64,000 bases of DNA, from positions 31,566 through 95,565 of IMG/VR virus record IMGVR_UViG_3300030419_006954, one strand, 5' to 3'. The stretch comes from a virus. Position numbers and translations under genes: made by a program. The notes under the pieces are model-generated. The model made no database searches. It was not told the DNA's origin and was given only the letters and a program-made list of their open reading frames with translations. Shown in pieces: positions 33,563 through 42,235 of this stretch (the first letter of the stretch is position 1; each line of letters starts with the position of its first letter).

Positions 33563-34187
33563 GTCATTACTTAGATTTAACAAAAAGCAAAGATATCTTG
33601 TTTTTGACACTGAGACGGAGGGGTTGAATTTAGTTACCTCTAGGCCGTGGCAAATCGCTTGGTTGGTAGTGGAGGGAGACACAATTCTTTCGCGTCATGA
33701 CAAGTTTATAGATTGGCCTGACTTAAACGTTTCTGAAGGTGCAGCCAAAGTCACAGGCTTTTCTCGCAAAGAGTATGAAAAGAAAGCCGAAGCTCCCGAC
33801 CAAGTGTGGTGCCAATTTTCTGCCCAACTTTATAATGAAGACAACTTAGTTATCGGGCAGAACCTTTTGGGCTTTGATGTTTACATAATTAATGTGTGGC
33901 GCAAATTGATGGGTATGCAAAGTGATTACTCTTTTGTAAACAGAATTATAGACACTAAATCCTTGGCGACAGCTATTGCTAAACAAATCCCCGTAGAGAA
34001 GCAGAACTTTCTACCTTGGCAGTATAGGTTGCTAAACTACAGGGAAAGAGGCTTAAAAACCTCTCAAGCTACTCTTCTGAAAAAATACAGCATCCCCCAC
34101 GATCCGAAGAGGCTCCACGATGCCCTCTATGATATTGAAATGAATTTTAAGGTTTTTCGCAAGCAGCTTTTTGAGTTGGAGATATGA
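33555..34187 (+). CDS. DnaQ-like DEDDh 3'-5' proofreading exonuclease
   Basis: About 210 residues from the ATG at 33555 (the TTG at 33537 lies in the PHP gene). The four metal ligands are visible: D18 and E20 in 'VFDTETEG', D108 in 'IGQNLLGFDVY' and D193 in 'LHDALYDIE', with H188 as the catalytic His (DEDDh type). It would proofread for the polymerase. It lies between PHP and core genes with a four-base overlap to the core start (ATGA), the same order in which PolC carries these domains in one chain. Confidence 0.88.
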   Translation: MNESLLRFNKKQRYLVFDTETEGLNLVTSRPWQIAWLVVEGDTILSRHDKFIDWPDLNVSEGAAKVTGFSRKEYEKKAEAPDQVWCQFSAQLYNEDNLVIGQNLLGFDVYIINVWRKLMGMQSDYSFVNRIIDTKSLATAIAKQIPVEKQNFLPWQYRLLNYRERGLKTSQATLLKKYSIPHDPKRLHDALYDIEMNFKVFRKQLFELEI

Positions 34188-36739
34188 ATTCTACTAAATA
34201 TACAGGCTATAAAACCCCTTTTCCTGTGGGGGTTAAGCTGCCAGAAATCAAAATTGAAAAAAAATATTACGAAGAGGTCTCTTGCGTAGACCTGGAAGAT
34301 AACTTCCAATTCCTCAGGAAGCTATGCTTCAAAAGGGTCAAAGAAAAAGGCATAGACCAACTGGAGAATGCTCAAACCTATTATGACCGCATCAAGGAAG
34401 AGTTGTCTATCTTCAAAGACTTAGGGTTTGTTGATTATATTCTTCTGAACTGGGATATTCTTAACTATTGCAAGGAAAACGATATCCCCACAGGTGCAGG
34501 AAGGGGCAGCGCGGCGGGGTCTCTAGTCCTGTATGTTATTGGCGTTACCAACATTGACCCCATTGAACATGATTTATTTTTTGAGCGCTTTGTTTCTAAA
34601 AGCAGAGCTAAAAAGATAGAACATGAAGGTGAAACTTATTTAGACGGCAGCTTGCTCGCTGATGTAGATAATGACATCTCTTATGATCGACGCGCCGAGG
34701 TCATTAAATATATTGAGAAAAAATTCGAAGGGCGAACTTCCAAAATTCTCACTTTAAACACTTTAAGCAGTAAGCTCTGCATGAAAGAGTGCGGTAAAAT
34801 AGTTGAAGAACTAAGCGAGGGAGAGGTAAACCAAATTAGCGACACAATCCCCAAACACTTTGGGATAGTCGCCAAGCTAGACACGGCCTATGAGGAAAGT
34901 GAGACTTTTAAGGCTTATGCTGATAAATACCCCAAAGTCTTTAGGATAGCGCAGAAGCTCCAAGGACTAAACAAAAATACAGGGGTTCACCCTTCAGGTA
35001 TTTGCATTTCTTATTATGATTTAGATGATATCATGCCGCTACAAACCACTAATGACGGGGCGTTGGTTTCTGGTTATGACATGAATGATGTGGCTAGCCT
35101 AAGCGTTAAGTTTGATATCCTTGGTTTAAGGACTTTATCTGTAGTTCATGATGTCTGTAAGCAAATAGGGATAGATGCCTCTGAGATCGACCCCCATCAC
35201 CATTCCATCTATGCAGCCTTGTCTTGTCTGCGGTCTCCGCAAGGGCTTTTTCAGATCGAAGCAGACACTAACTTCAAGGTATGCCAACAAATAGCTCCAC
35301 GCGATCTTGAGCAACTTTCTGCGGTGGTCGCTATTGCTAGACCTGGGGCACTAGACTTTAAGGATAGATATGCAGAATATGCGCGAACAGGTGAATCTCA
35401 GTCGGTTCATGAATTTTTTGATGACATTCTTAGTTATACGGGTGGCATCCCCTTGTATCAGGAGCAGTTAATGAAAATGGCTGTTAAAGTAGGATTCAGT
35501 CTGGATGAATCCGAGCAGCTTCGACGCATCGTGGGCAAGAAAAAGGTGGATCAAATGCCAGCGTGGAAAGCGAAGATCGAAGAGAAGATAGAAAAGAACA
35601 ATCTCGATCCATCCATCGGAGACGTTTTATGGAGCGTGGCAGAAGACTCTGCTAATTACTCTTTTAACAAATCTCACTCTATTAGTTACGCTTATCTTGC
35701 AGCTTGCACGGTGTATCTTAAATTTAACTACCCCAAGGAGTTCTTTTTAAGTCTTTTAAAATACACTAAATATGAGCCTAATTCTCATGAAGAGATAGCT
35801 AAAATTACCCAAGAATTAGGTAATTTTGGCATAAAGCTTTTACCTCCCGATCTTAATAAGTCTGATATTGATTTTAAGATTGAAGAAGACAACATAAGAT
35901 ATGGCCTTAATTCTATCAAAGGCGTTTCCACCAAGGTTTTGGAGTCTTTATTAGAATTTAGAGAGGACTCGTTTGCTAACAAGTATGAAGTATTTTTATC
36001 CGCGAAGCAAGCTGGGTTAAACATAGGGACTCTCTCTGCCTTAATACAAGCAGGACTTCTTGATTCGTTTGTTTCTAGCAATCGGTGTCGATTAGTTTTA
36101 GAGGCTCAAACCTTTAACATTCTTACTGACCGAGAGAAGAGGAACCTGATTGCGTTAGGTCCGAAATACGACTACGACATCATCACAGCCATTCATGCGG
36201 CTAGGAAAGAGGAAATGGTGGGTGATGATAACCGCCAGATGTTTACAGAGAAGCGTTTTGGGACATTCCGCAAAAAATTTAATCCCTATAAGGAAATATA
36301 TGGGATGAACTCAAAACACATCAAATATGCCAATTGGTATTTTGAAGAGAAACTTCTTGGCTATAGCTATTCTCACAACATAAGGCAGGTTTTTAGTTAC
36401 GAAGATGATTTTCACTCATCTGCGGTCGTGAGAGATTTACCTGATAGAGCAAACGTTAAGTTTGTGGGTATTCTGACCGACATTATCCGCAGGACTAGTA
36501 GAAATGGCAACAAATACGCCCGTCTGGACCTGCAAGACGAAGTGGGAAAAGTAGATGGTTTATTTCTCGACGGTCAACGTGCGCCACGCCTTACTAATTA
36601 TCTGGATTCTGGCAAGAAATTACCGAAAAAGGGGGAAATTATGATAATTTATGGGTCAAAGGGCGACGATGTTGTTTTTGTTGACAAACTCTTTCCATTA
36701 AAGGATAAAATCTACATGAAGTTATCTGAACTTAAATAG
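34184..36739 (+). CDS. DNA polymerase III alpha catalytic core, lacking PHP domain
   Basis: An 851-residue family C polymerase. 'GAGRGSAAGSLVLYVIGVTNIDP' (residues ~104-126) is the conserved palm segment. The catalytic aspartates are D160 and D162 in 'ADVDNDI' and D311 in 'VKFDILGLRTLS'. An insertion precedes the first pair. Helix-hairpin-helix and OB-like regions follow ('VKFVGILTDIIRRTSRNGNKYARLDLQD'). PHP (245) plus core (851) gives about the length of full DnaE, so the split is at the PHP/palm border. No beta-clamp-binding motif could be picked out by eye and no clamp gene is in the window. Confidence 0.9.
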   Translation: MNSTKYTGYKTPFPVGVKLPEIKIEKKYYEEVSCVDLEDNFQFLRKLCFKRVKEKGIDQLENAQTYYDRIKEELSIFKDLGFVDYILLNWDILNYCKENDIPTGAGRGSAAGSLVLYVIGVTNIDPIEHDLFFERFVSKSRAKKIEHEGETYLDGSLLADVDNDISYDRRAEVIKYIEKKFEGRTSKILTLNTLSSKLCMKECGKIVEELSEGEVNQISDTIPKHFGIVAKLDTAYEESETFKAYADKYPKVFRIAQKLQGLNKNTGVHPSGICISYYDLDDIMPLQTTNDGALVSGYDMNDVASLSVKFDILGLRTLSVVHDVCKQIGIDASEIDPHHHSIYAALSCLRSPQGLFQIEADTNFKVCQQIAPRDLEQLSAVVAIARPGALDFKDRYAEYARTGESQSVHEFFDDILSYTGGIPLYQEQLMKMAVKVGFSLDESEQLRRIVGKKKVDQMPAWKAKIEEKIEKNNLDPSIGDVLWSVAEDSANYSFNKSHSISYAYLAACTVYLKFNYPKEFFLSLLKYTKYEPNSHEEIAKITQELGNFGIKLLPPDLNKSDIDFKIEEDNIRYGLNSIKGVSTKVLESLLEFREDSFANKYEVFLSAKQAGLNIGTLSALIQAGLLDSFVSSNRCRLVLEAQTFNILTDREKRNLIALGPKYDYDIITAIHAARKEEMVGDDNRQMFTEKRFGTFRKKFNPYKEIYGMNSKHIKYANWYFEEKLLGYSYSHNIRQVFSYEDDFHSSAVVRDLPDRANVKFVGILTDIIRRTSRNGNKYARLDLQDEVGKVDGLFLDGQRAPRLTNYLDSGKKLPKKGEIMIIYGSKGDDVVFVDKLFPLKDKIYMKLSELK
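36681..36711 (+). promoter_or_regulatory. Weak candidate promoter for the clp gene
   Basis: TTGACA (36681-36686) near the end of the polymerase gene, with AT-rich -10 choices GATAAA (36704-36709, 17-base spacer) or TAAAAT (36706-36711, 19-base spacer). The clp ATG is at 36751. The -10 is poor, so low confidence. Confidence 0.25.
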
Positions 36740-36750
36740 TGTAATTAATT

Positions 36751-39180
36751 ATGATGGGTCTAACTGATTTCAATTTAACACCAAAAGCAAAAAAAGGATT
36801 AAAAGATGCCAAAAAATTTGCAGAGGCCAATGGGCACACCCTTGTAACTACTGAGCACCTAATTTATGGGTGCTTAGTTAATCTATCAGATAGCTGTTCC
36901 TTAAAACTCAAAGGATATGGGGTTCCTCTTGAACAAAAAGAATTTGTTAAAATCTTTAAGGACTATGCTTCAAAAAACACAAAGATTTTTGAATCTACGC
37001 AGGGTCAAGGGGGCTGGCACGAAGATGTTAATGAAGTAATTCTTTTCGCCAAAGAGTTTTCCGACCAGTTCGACAGTTACTTTATTGGTGTCGAGCATAT
37101 TTTGTATGTGATTTTAGACATGGAGGGGCCGTTTATCGCGCATTTGCGAGAAAACGCTATTGATCCTCTTCACGCGAAAGATGTAATAGAGACTCATGTT
37201 TTAGAAAGCAGCATCCCCCCCACGGACCAAATAAAAAATATTTTACAGATTCAGGGTAAAAGAAATTTATCCTTCCACGAAGAGGAGCAGCGTCCCGTAA
37301 GTCATTTAAGCAAGTATTGTATCAATCTTAATCAACGCTTTATAGATAAACGATCCTCTAAAATTTCAGGCAGAGACGACGAGACTGACGAGCTAATAGA
37401 AATTCTCTCCAAAAAAAATAAAAGTAACGCTATTTTGGTCGGGGAGGCTGGAGTCGGTAAAACTGCGATTGTGGAGGGGTTAGCCCAACGTATAGTTTCT
37501 CAAACGGTGCCTCCCCACATGTCTCTTATGCAAATCTGCGGGGTTGACATCAGCGCCATGGTTGCTGGCACTAAATACAGGGGAGAGTTTGAGGAGAGAT
37601 TTAAGTCCCTTATCTCAGAAGCAGAAAAAGAACCTAATATAATTTTATTTTTTGACGAAATACACACAATCATCGGAGCGGGTAATTCCGAAGGGGCCGT
37701 AGACGCATCTAATATGTTAAAACCCGCTTTAGCAAGGGGTGACATAAAATGCATAGGCGCTACTACCTCCCAAGAGTATAAGAAGTTTTTTGAGAAGGAT
37801 ACTGCCATGAAGAGGAGGTTTGAGAAAATCGTGGTGGAGGAGCCCTCGAAAGCAGATACTAAAAAAATAGTAATGGAGGCTCTCCCTTTTTATGAAGATT
37901 TCCACCACGTTGATTACAAAGAAGAAGATATTGACACCATCCTAGACCTGTCTGAAAAGTTTTTAAGCAATAAAAGGTTTCCCGACAAGGCTTTTGACTT
38001 AGTGGATCAAATTGGAGCGAGGACTAGGATCAAGTATGTTCCCGTTTCTTCTAAAATGGCTTCTGCAAGAAAAAAATTCTGTGATTTCTTAGTCAAGAAC
38101 GGGGAGGACAAAGAATTGAATGAGGAACAATTTACCGTTCTCTTAAAAGATTACTTACAAGAACTGGCGGCGAGTGGGAAACCAAAAGGTCGTAAGCAAA
38201 AAATACGGCAGAAGGATATAGTTGCTGTCTTTACTGAAAAAACAGGGTTGTCACCAAAGACTATCGCTAAAAACAATTCCGCGTTCATTAATTTCCCAAA
38301 ACACATGAACAGTGAGATATTTGGCCAAGAAGAGAACATCGAGACCATTCATAACGCCCTGTCCTGCGCTAAAGCGGGGTTAAATGACCCACAAAAACCG
38401 CTTTCTAACTTTTTGTTCATAGGGGGCACCAGTGTGGGCAAAACTTTTACCGCTAAGAAAATAGCTAAATATTTTTATGGCAATGAAAAGTCCTTTCTAC
38501 AAATTAATATGAGCGAATACCAAGATAAAACTGCTATTTCTAAGCTCATAGGAGCCAACGCAGGTTATGTAGGTTACGAGGATGGAGGGCTTTTAACAGA
38601 GTTTGTTCGCAATAATCCCAATTGTGTGGTGCTATTTGATGAGGTGGAAAAATGCGATCCTAAAATTTTGGATTTGCTACTACATATCTTGGACGAAGGT
38701 TATGCTACAGACAACTTAAATAGAGAAATTGATTTTCGTCGAGCGGTCATTGTGATGACTTCCAATATAGGTCACACTGAAAAGTCTAAACGCAGCATGG
38801 GATTTGTCCCCAACCAAGAACCTGACTCTGAGGTTTACAAAAAGTCCCTAGAAAAACACTTGCGCCCTGAACTATTAGCCCGACTAGACGAAATACTTTT
38901 CTTTAACGAATTAAGTGATACTCACCTCCTTAAAATTATCAACCAAGAACTTAAACATATTACAAGTCGCCTCCTAGATAGAGGAATCGAGTTAAGTTAT
39001 AATTCTAGCGTTAAAAAGCTTATCTTCAATAAAGTCAAAAAGCAAAACAGTCACGCTCGGCAGATTAAAAACCTAGTAAAAAGCACAATCCAAGTGCCTT
39101 TGTCTGATTTTATTGTAAAAAATCGAAAAATAGAAAAAATCTCTCTTAAAGTAGTTGACAAATCACTCGCGTTTGTATAA
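36751..39180 (+). CDS. ClpA/ClpC-type AAA+ unfoldase
   Basis: An 809-residue Hsp100 protein. N-terminal Clp repeats ('[12 protein letters not shown]' and '[12 protein letters not shown]', residues ~31-42 and 111-122), D1 ATPase with Walker A 'GEAGVGKT' (231-238) and Walker B 'LFFDEIHTI' (299-307), D2 with Walker A 'GGTSVGKT' (558-565) and 'VLFDEVEK' (627-634). There is no long coiled-coil M domain as in ClpB. 'SMGFVPNQ' (MGF at 683-685) sits where ClpA/ClpC have the IG(L/F) loop that docks ClpP. The phage may therefore direct host ClpP to chosen proteins, or use the unfoldase alone in assembly. Confidence 0.88.
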   Translation: MMGLTDFNLTPKAKKGLKDAKKFAEANGHTLVTTEHLIYGCLVNLSDSCSLKLKGYGVPLEQKEFVKIFKDYASKNTKIFESTQGQGGWHEDVNEVILFAKEFSDQFDSYFIGVEHILYVILDMEGPFIAHLRENAIDPLHAKDVIETHVLESSIPPTDQIKNILQIQGKRNLSFHEEEQRPVSHLSKYCINLNQRFIDKRSSKISGRDDETDELIEILSKKNKSNAILVGEAGVGKTAIVEGLAQRIVSQTVPPHMSLMQICGVDISAMVAGTKYRGEFEERFKSLISEAEKEPNIILFFDEIHTIIGAGNSEGAVDASNMLKPALARGDIKCIGATTSQEYKKFFEKDTAMKRRFEKIVVEEPSKADTKKIVMEALPFYEDFHHVDYKEEDIDTILDLSEKFLSNKRFPDKAFDLVDQIGARTRIKYVPVSSKMASARKKFCDFLVKNGEDKELNEEQFTVLLKDYLQELAASGKPKGRKQKIRQKDIVAVFTEKTGLSPKTIAKNNSAFINFPKHMNSEIFGQEENIETIHNALSCAKAGLNDPQKPLSNFLFIGGTSVGKTFTAKKIAKYFYGNEKSFLQINMSEYQDKTAISKLIGANAGYVGYEDGGLLTEFVRNNPNCVVLFDEVEKCDPKILDLLLHILDEGYATDNLNREIDFRRAVIVMTSNIGHTEKSKRSMGFVPNQEPDSEVYKKSLEKHLRPELLARLDEILFFNELSDTHLLKIINQELKHITSRLLDRGIELSYNSSVKKLIFNKVKKQNSHARQIKNLVKSTIQVPLSDFIVKNRKIEKISLKVVDKSLAFV

Positions 39181-39181
39181 T
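39155..39181 (+). promoter_or_regulatory. Consensus promoter for the small gene at 39191
   Basis: TTGACA (39155-39160, perfect), a 15-base spacer, TATAAT (39176-39181, perfect), overlapping the end of the clp gene. Transcription would start only about three bases before the ATG at 39191, so the mRNA would be almost leaderless. Confidence 0.7.
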
Positions 39182-39190
39182 ATAGCACAT

Positions 39191-39415
39191 ATGAAACGAG
39201 TAAACACTAGGGTCATGAAAGCGATCCGCAATACTAAAGGTAGGTTTTTCGGCCTCTATACTTCGCAGGGGGAGACCTTAAACGCCCAGCTGTCAGGAGA
39301 AACCGATAACTACGTTAGGGTTTATGACCGCAATGCTCGCGAAGATCGCACATTTGCCAAAACTAGCATTTGTGGAGTGCGTATTGCAGAACAAAATTTC
39401 GGTAAGGTATTTTAA
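39191..39415 (+). CDS. Small unknown protein, insulated single-gene unit
   Basis: The 74-residue basic protein starts at ATG 39191 (a TTG at 39155 lies inside the clp gene and the promoter). It begins 'MKRVNTRVMKAIRNTKGRFF' and then has a short beta pattern ('FGLYTSQGETLNAQLSGETDNYVRVYDR') that could form an SH3-like barrel, which would suit RNA or DNA binding. It is flanked by a perfect promoter and a strong intrinsic terminator, so it is expressed alone and probably at a high level. No family recognised. Confidence 0.75.
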   Translation: MKRVNTRVMKAIRNTKGRFFGLYTSQGETLNAQLSGETDNYVRVYDRNAREDRTFAKTSICGVRIAEQNFGKVF

Positions 39416-39458
39416 TATAAAGACTTGCTAGATCGCAATATATCTTACTGATTCGGGT

Positions 39459-39497
39459 AAAACTGGTCCTCTTGAAAAAGGGGGCCAGTTTTTTATT
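39459..39497 (+). terminator. Strong rho-independent terminator with GAAA tetraloop
   Basis: A 15-bp stem (39459-39473 with 39478-39492) closed by a GAAA loop (39474-39477), with only two G-U pairs, followed by a T-run (TTTTTTATT, partly inside the stem). It is the clearest terminator in the window and ends the unit begun at 39155. Confidence 0.9.
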
Positions 39498-39504
39498 ATA
39501 AGTA

Positions 39505-40569
39505 GTGAAAATTAACTCTCTATTTACCGACAAGGCTTACTCTTTTGCGGAGTCGGGAGACCCAAAAGACGATTGCAAGTTCGCTGTCAAGGCTCTAGAA
39601 AAACTTAAACCAAATTTAAAAGTAGAAAAAATAAATTTGCTAGGTGTGGAAGATCATTTTGATGTTTTTATTCTCCAGACCCCCGAGAGGCACATGTTTA
39701 AATTAAAAATTTCTCTCAGCGACACACAAAAAGTTCTTAAAAAGGAAGCAACTGCGTTAAGAAGTTGTGGTTGCAAGAACACTCCTGCCCTCATCGCTTA
39801 CGACACTGTTAAAGTCGGGGAGGAAGTGACCTGTCTACTTACCGAAGTTTTTAATGCTGAAAGTGTCAGAGACCATGGTCGATCCATCATAATAGAAAAC
39901 CTTGACGATTTATTAGATGCGTATTCCTTAGTTTTTGATAACAAGCGCGTAAAAAACAGCTACAAAAATGTTTTAAGTTCTTCTTTGGAGGAATTTATCC
40001 CCACAAATTGCCTTCCTAAAGACACAATTGGAGCCTTTCAAAGCTACACCAATTATCCCCTTTGCGAAAAATTTCTTCTCACCTTAAAATCAGAAATTTC
40101 GGCAGCTGCCCAAGAACTTTTCCCCATTTTTAATCATAAATGTCACGCCTCCCTTTCTCTAGATTCGTTATTTCACGGGCCACAAGGATTTTATTTTGAT
40201 TCCTTATCTACCTTATGCATGGGCCATCCCTTCGTAGATTTTGTTGATTTAATATTAGAAATGGGAGTGGAAACAAAGAACGAGAGCATCTTGTTGGATA
40301 GGTTTTGTGAGAAAATAGGATTTCCCCGCGAGGACAGTATTTATAATCGCATTTATCACTTACAACTAAGAAAAAAGCTTGGTGAATTAATAATTGCTTA
40401 TATAAAAGAGGTTTACCTGTATGATTCTTTTCGGTATCAGAAAATACTTTTTATTGCTGATACCTTTTCCCACTGCTACGAGAGGTTTTGTTCTATTGAT
40501 ATCTTCGAAGAAAATAGGGATTTTATCATGAAAACCATATGCGAGCCCATTTTTGGTGTAAAAGCATAG
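39505..40569 (+). CDS. Kinase-fold (APH-like) protein with altered catalytic loop
   Basis: A 354-residue product (GTG start). The N-lobe pattern 'DVFILQTPERHMFKLKIS' has the strand with the ATP-site Lys, and 'LLTEVFNAESV' the hinge, as in aminoglycoside phosphotransferase-like kinases. In the C-lobe the expected H-x-D-x-x-x-x-N loop is 'HASLSLDSLF', with Ser where the base Asp should be. 'GFYFDSLSTLCMGHPFVDFVDL' keeps the later metal-binding and structural Asp residues. It is probably a pseudokinase or a much-changed small-molecule kinase. First gene after the terminator. Confidence 0.5.
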   Translation: MKINSLFTDKAYSFAESGDPKDDCKFAVKALEKLKPNLKVEKINLLGVEDHFDVFILQTPERHMFKLKISLSDTQKVLKKEATALRSCGCKNTPALIAYDTVKVGEEVTCLLTEVFNAESVRDHGRSIIIENLDDLLDAYSLVFDNKRVKNSYKNVLSSSLEEFIPTNCLPKDTIGAFQSYTNYPLCEKFLLTLKSEISAAAQELFPIFNHKCHASLSLDSLFHGPQGFYFDSLSTLCMGHPFVDFVDLILEMGVETKNESILLDRFCEKIGFPREDSIYNRIYHLQLRKKLGELIIAYIKEVYLYDSFRYQKILFIADTFSHCYERFCSIDIFEENRDFIMKTICEPIFGVKA

Positions 40570-40571
40570 GT

Positions 40572-41405
40572 ATGCCACTGCCCACACCAAACAATGGAGA
40601 GAAGCGTTCTAAGTTCATGGATCGCTGTATGAGTGACTCCAAAACAAAAGCCGAATTTAAAGACAATAAACAGAGGGCTGCGGTTTGTTCGTCTCAATTT
40701 TCAAAAGCAGAAAGTAAAGCTTCTGTCACTACAGGGGAAGAGGGGGAGACTCGATGTTATTTTTCAGCAGCAGAGGATAAAAATAAGCCACTTAATAAAC
40801 CTTTTCGCACCCCCAAAGGTCCGAAGAAGTTCTCTGTTTATGTCAAAAACGAGAAAGGAAACATTGTAAAGGTTAACTTCGGTGATCCAAACATGGAAAT
40901 AAAGAGGGATGATCCTGCTCGCCGCAAAAGCTTCAGAGCTAGGCATAACTGCGACAACCCAGGTCCGAAGTGGAAAGCTCGCTACTGGTCTTGCAAACAG
41001 TGGAGGGCTGGCAAAAAAGTAGAAGGTTCCTCAGGGGGAGAATATGAATGGGACGGCGAAACCTTCTTTGATCAAGAGGAAATAGAAGAGGCTTTAGCTA
41101 AGAGAGGGTTATGGGAAAACATTAGGCGCAAGAAAAAGAGGGAGGGTAAGGACTACAAGCCAGCTAAGGTGGGAGATTCTGATAGACCCGATCCCAAGTC
41201 TTGGGAAAAAGCACAGGGAGAGGATGACCCTGACGCTCACTATTTTGAGACTAAAGAAAAGGCTTTAAAAGACGCTAAGAAACTCGGACTAGAGGGATTC
41301 CACAGCCATAAAACCGACGATGGAAAGACTCTTTACATGGCTGGTCCTAATCATGAGGCGTTCATGAAGCGCCATAAAGAAGTAATCAAAAAGAAAGATG
41401 GGTGA
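40572..41405 (+). CDS. Conserved phage protein, MPLPTPNxGE N-terminus
   Basis: About 277 residues from the ATG at 40572; an earlier in-frame start at 40539 lies in the upstream gene. The opening 'MPLPTPNNGEKRSKFMDRCM' and 'QRAAVCSSQF' form a phrase that is frequent in phage proteins. A middle block has 'RRKSFRARHNCDN' and 'YWSCKQW'. Later 'GLWENIRRKKKREG' recalls DUF5872-like segments. It is basic, with many Lys and Asp. The role is unknown, but these blocks are often met near structural or head-maturation genes. Confidence 0.6.
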   Translation: MPLPTPNNGEKRSKFMDRCMSDSKTKAEFKDNKQRAAVCSSQFSKAESKASVTTGEEGETRCYFSAAEDKNKPLNKPFRTPKGPKKFSVYVKNEKGNIVKVNFGDPNMEIKRDDPARRKSFRARHNCDNPGPKWKARYWSCKQWRAGKKVEGSSGGEYEWDGETFFDQEEIEEALAKRGLWENIRRKKKREGKDYKPAKVGDSDRPDPKSWEKAQGEDDPDAHYFETKEKALKDAKKLGLEGFHSHKTDDGKTLYMAGPNHEAFMKRHKEVIKKKDG

Positions 41406-41718
41406 GCAAAATAACAGTAGACGGTCTGTAGACAGTAAATTTTTAATCACTTTAGGGGTTGGTCTTGCGATTCAAGCCGCAGGAATTGTTTGGTGGGCTA
41501 GTAATCTACAAAGTTCTGTGCAACATAACGATTACCAGCTCCAGATGTTAAAAAAGGATGTCGATGCTCACGCAATTTTTGTCCGCGACTGGCCAGCGGG
41601 AAAATGGGGTAGCGGAAGTCTCCCAGATGACGTAAAACAAAATTTAAAAATAGAAGATCTGGAGAAGCAAATGGAGAAGGTAATGAGCAAGCTATATAAT
41701 GGCAACCATGTGCCTTAA
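41398..41718 (+). CDS. Small single-pass membrane protein (possible holin or spanin)
   Basis: The 106-residue product has a short charged N-terminus, one membrane helix at about residues 14-37 ('FLITLGVGLAIQAAGIVWW') and a heptad-like C-terminal region ('YQLQMLKKDVDAH', then 'IEDLEKQMEKVMSKLY'). This layout suits an inner-membrane spanin or a simple holin, but no endolysin was identified nearby, so function is open. Overlaps the upstream gene by eight bases. Confidence 0.55.
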   Translation: MGEQNNSRRSVDSKFLITLGVGLAIQAAGIVWWASNLQSSVQHNDYQLQMLKKDVDAHAIFVRDWPAGKWGSGSLPDDVKQNLKIEDLEKQMEKVMSKLYNGNHVP

Positions 41719-41722
41719 GTAG

Positions 41723-41750
41723 TTGAATTCTGGGGTTTGATAGATACAAT
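41723..41750 (+). promoter_or_regulatory. Candidate promoter for the gene at 41756
   Basis: TTGAAT (41723-41728), a 16-base spacer, TACAAT (41745-41750). The ATG follows six bases later, so the transcript would be leaderless. It lies in the 37-base gap between two genes. Confidence 0.45.
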
Positions 41751-41755
41751 CTTAC

Positions 41756-42235
41756 ATGATTGTTCAGTATTATAAGCCTAACTCTAAGAATACAGGCTGC
41801 GCTTTTAGTTTTGATATTGGGTCTAATATAAAAAATGGCGAACCCTGTGTCTATGTTAGGGCTGTAAAGCAGCATTCATGGAATCAATCCAAGCGGACAG
41901 GTTCCTTTTCAGAGAACGCGAAAGACCCAGATAAATCTGTCTCCATAAAGCTTAACGAGGTCGAAGTAGGAGGTTTTATCTACGCTATCGAAAAGTATAC
42001 TGAATTCTCTGCCTTTCATTCTTTTGAGGATAACAAAACTCAAATCTCCTTTAAGCCCTACAAGAAAAAAGATGGCAGTGACGCTTTCTCGTTTGGGGTC
42101 ACTAGAAACTCTGTTAATAAATTTGGGATAGGCGTGGAAATGTCTGAAGCTTATGTTCTGCGCGAATTTTTAACATTTTATTTACAAGAACTCTATATTA
42201 CTCGGTTACAAAAGAAAACCGAAAGAAGTTCATGA
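41756..42235 (+). CDS. Unknown beta-rich protein, possibly ssDNA-binding (PC4/Whirly-like)
   Basis: A 159-residue product. The layout of four beta strands ('CAFSFDIGS', 'PCVYVRAVKQ', 'KTQISFKPYKK', 'AFSFGVTRN') followed by a helix ('EAYVLREFLTFYLQELY') recalls PC4/Whirly-type ssDNA-binding proteins found in phages. No diagnostic motif is present, so the assignment is weak. It ends in a four-base overlap with the glycosyltransferase gene. Confidence 0.45.
   Translation: MIVQYYKPNSKNTGCAFSFDIGSNIKNGEPCVYVRAVKQHSWNQSKRTGSFSENAKDPDKSVSIKLNEVEVGGFIYAIEKYTEFSAFHSFEDNKTQISFKPYKKKDGSDAFSFGVTRNSVNKFGIGVEMSEAYVLREFLTFYLQELYITRLQKKTERSS

Noticed and set aside
39400-39460. Riboswitch or small RNA in the gap after the small gene
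   Set aside because: The only clear structure in the gap is the terminator hairpin; the bases before it show no further stable pairing by eye.
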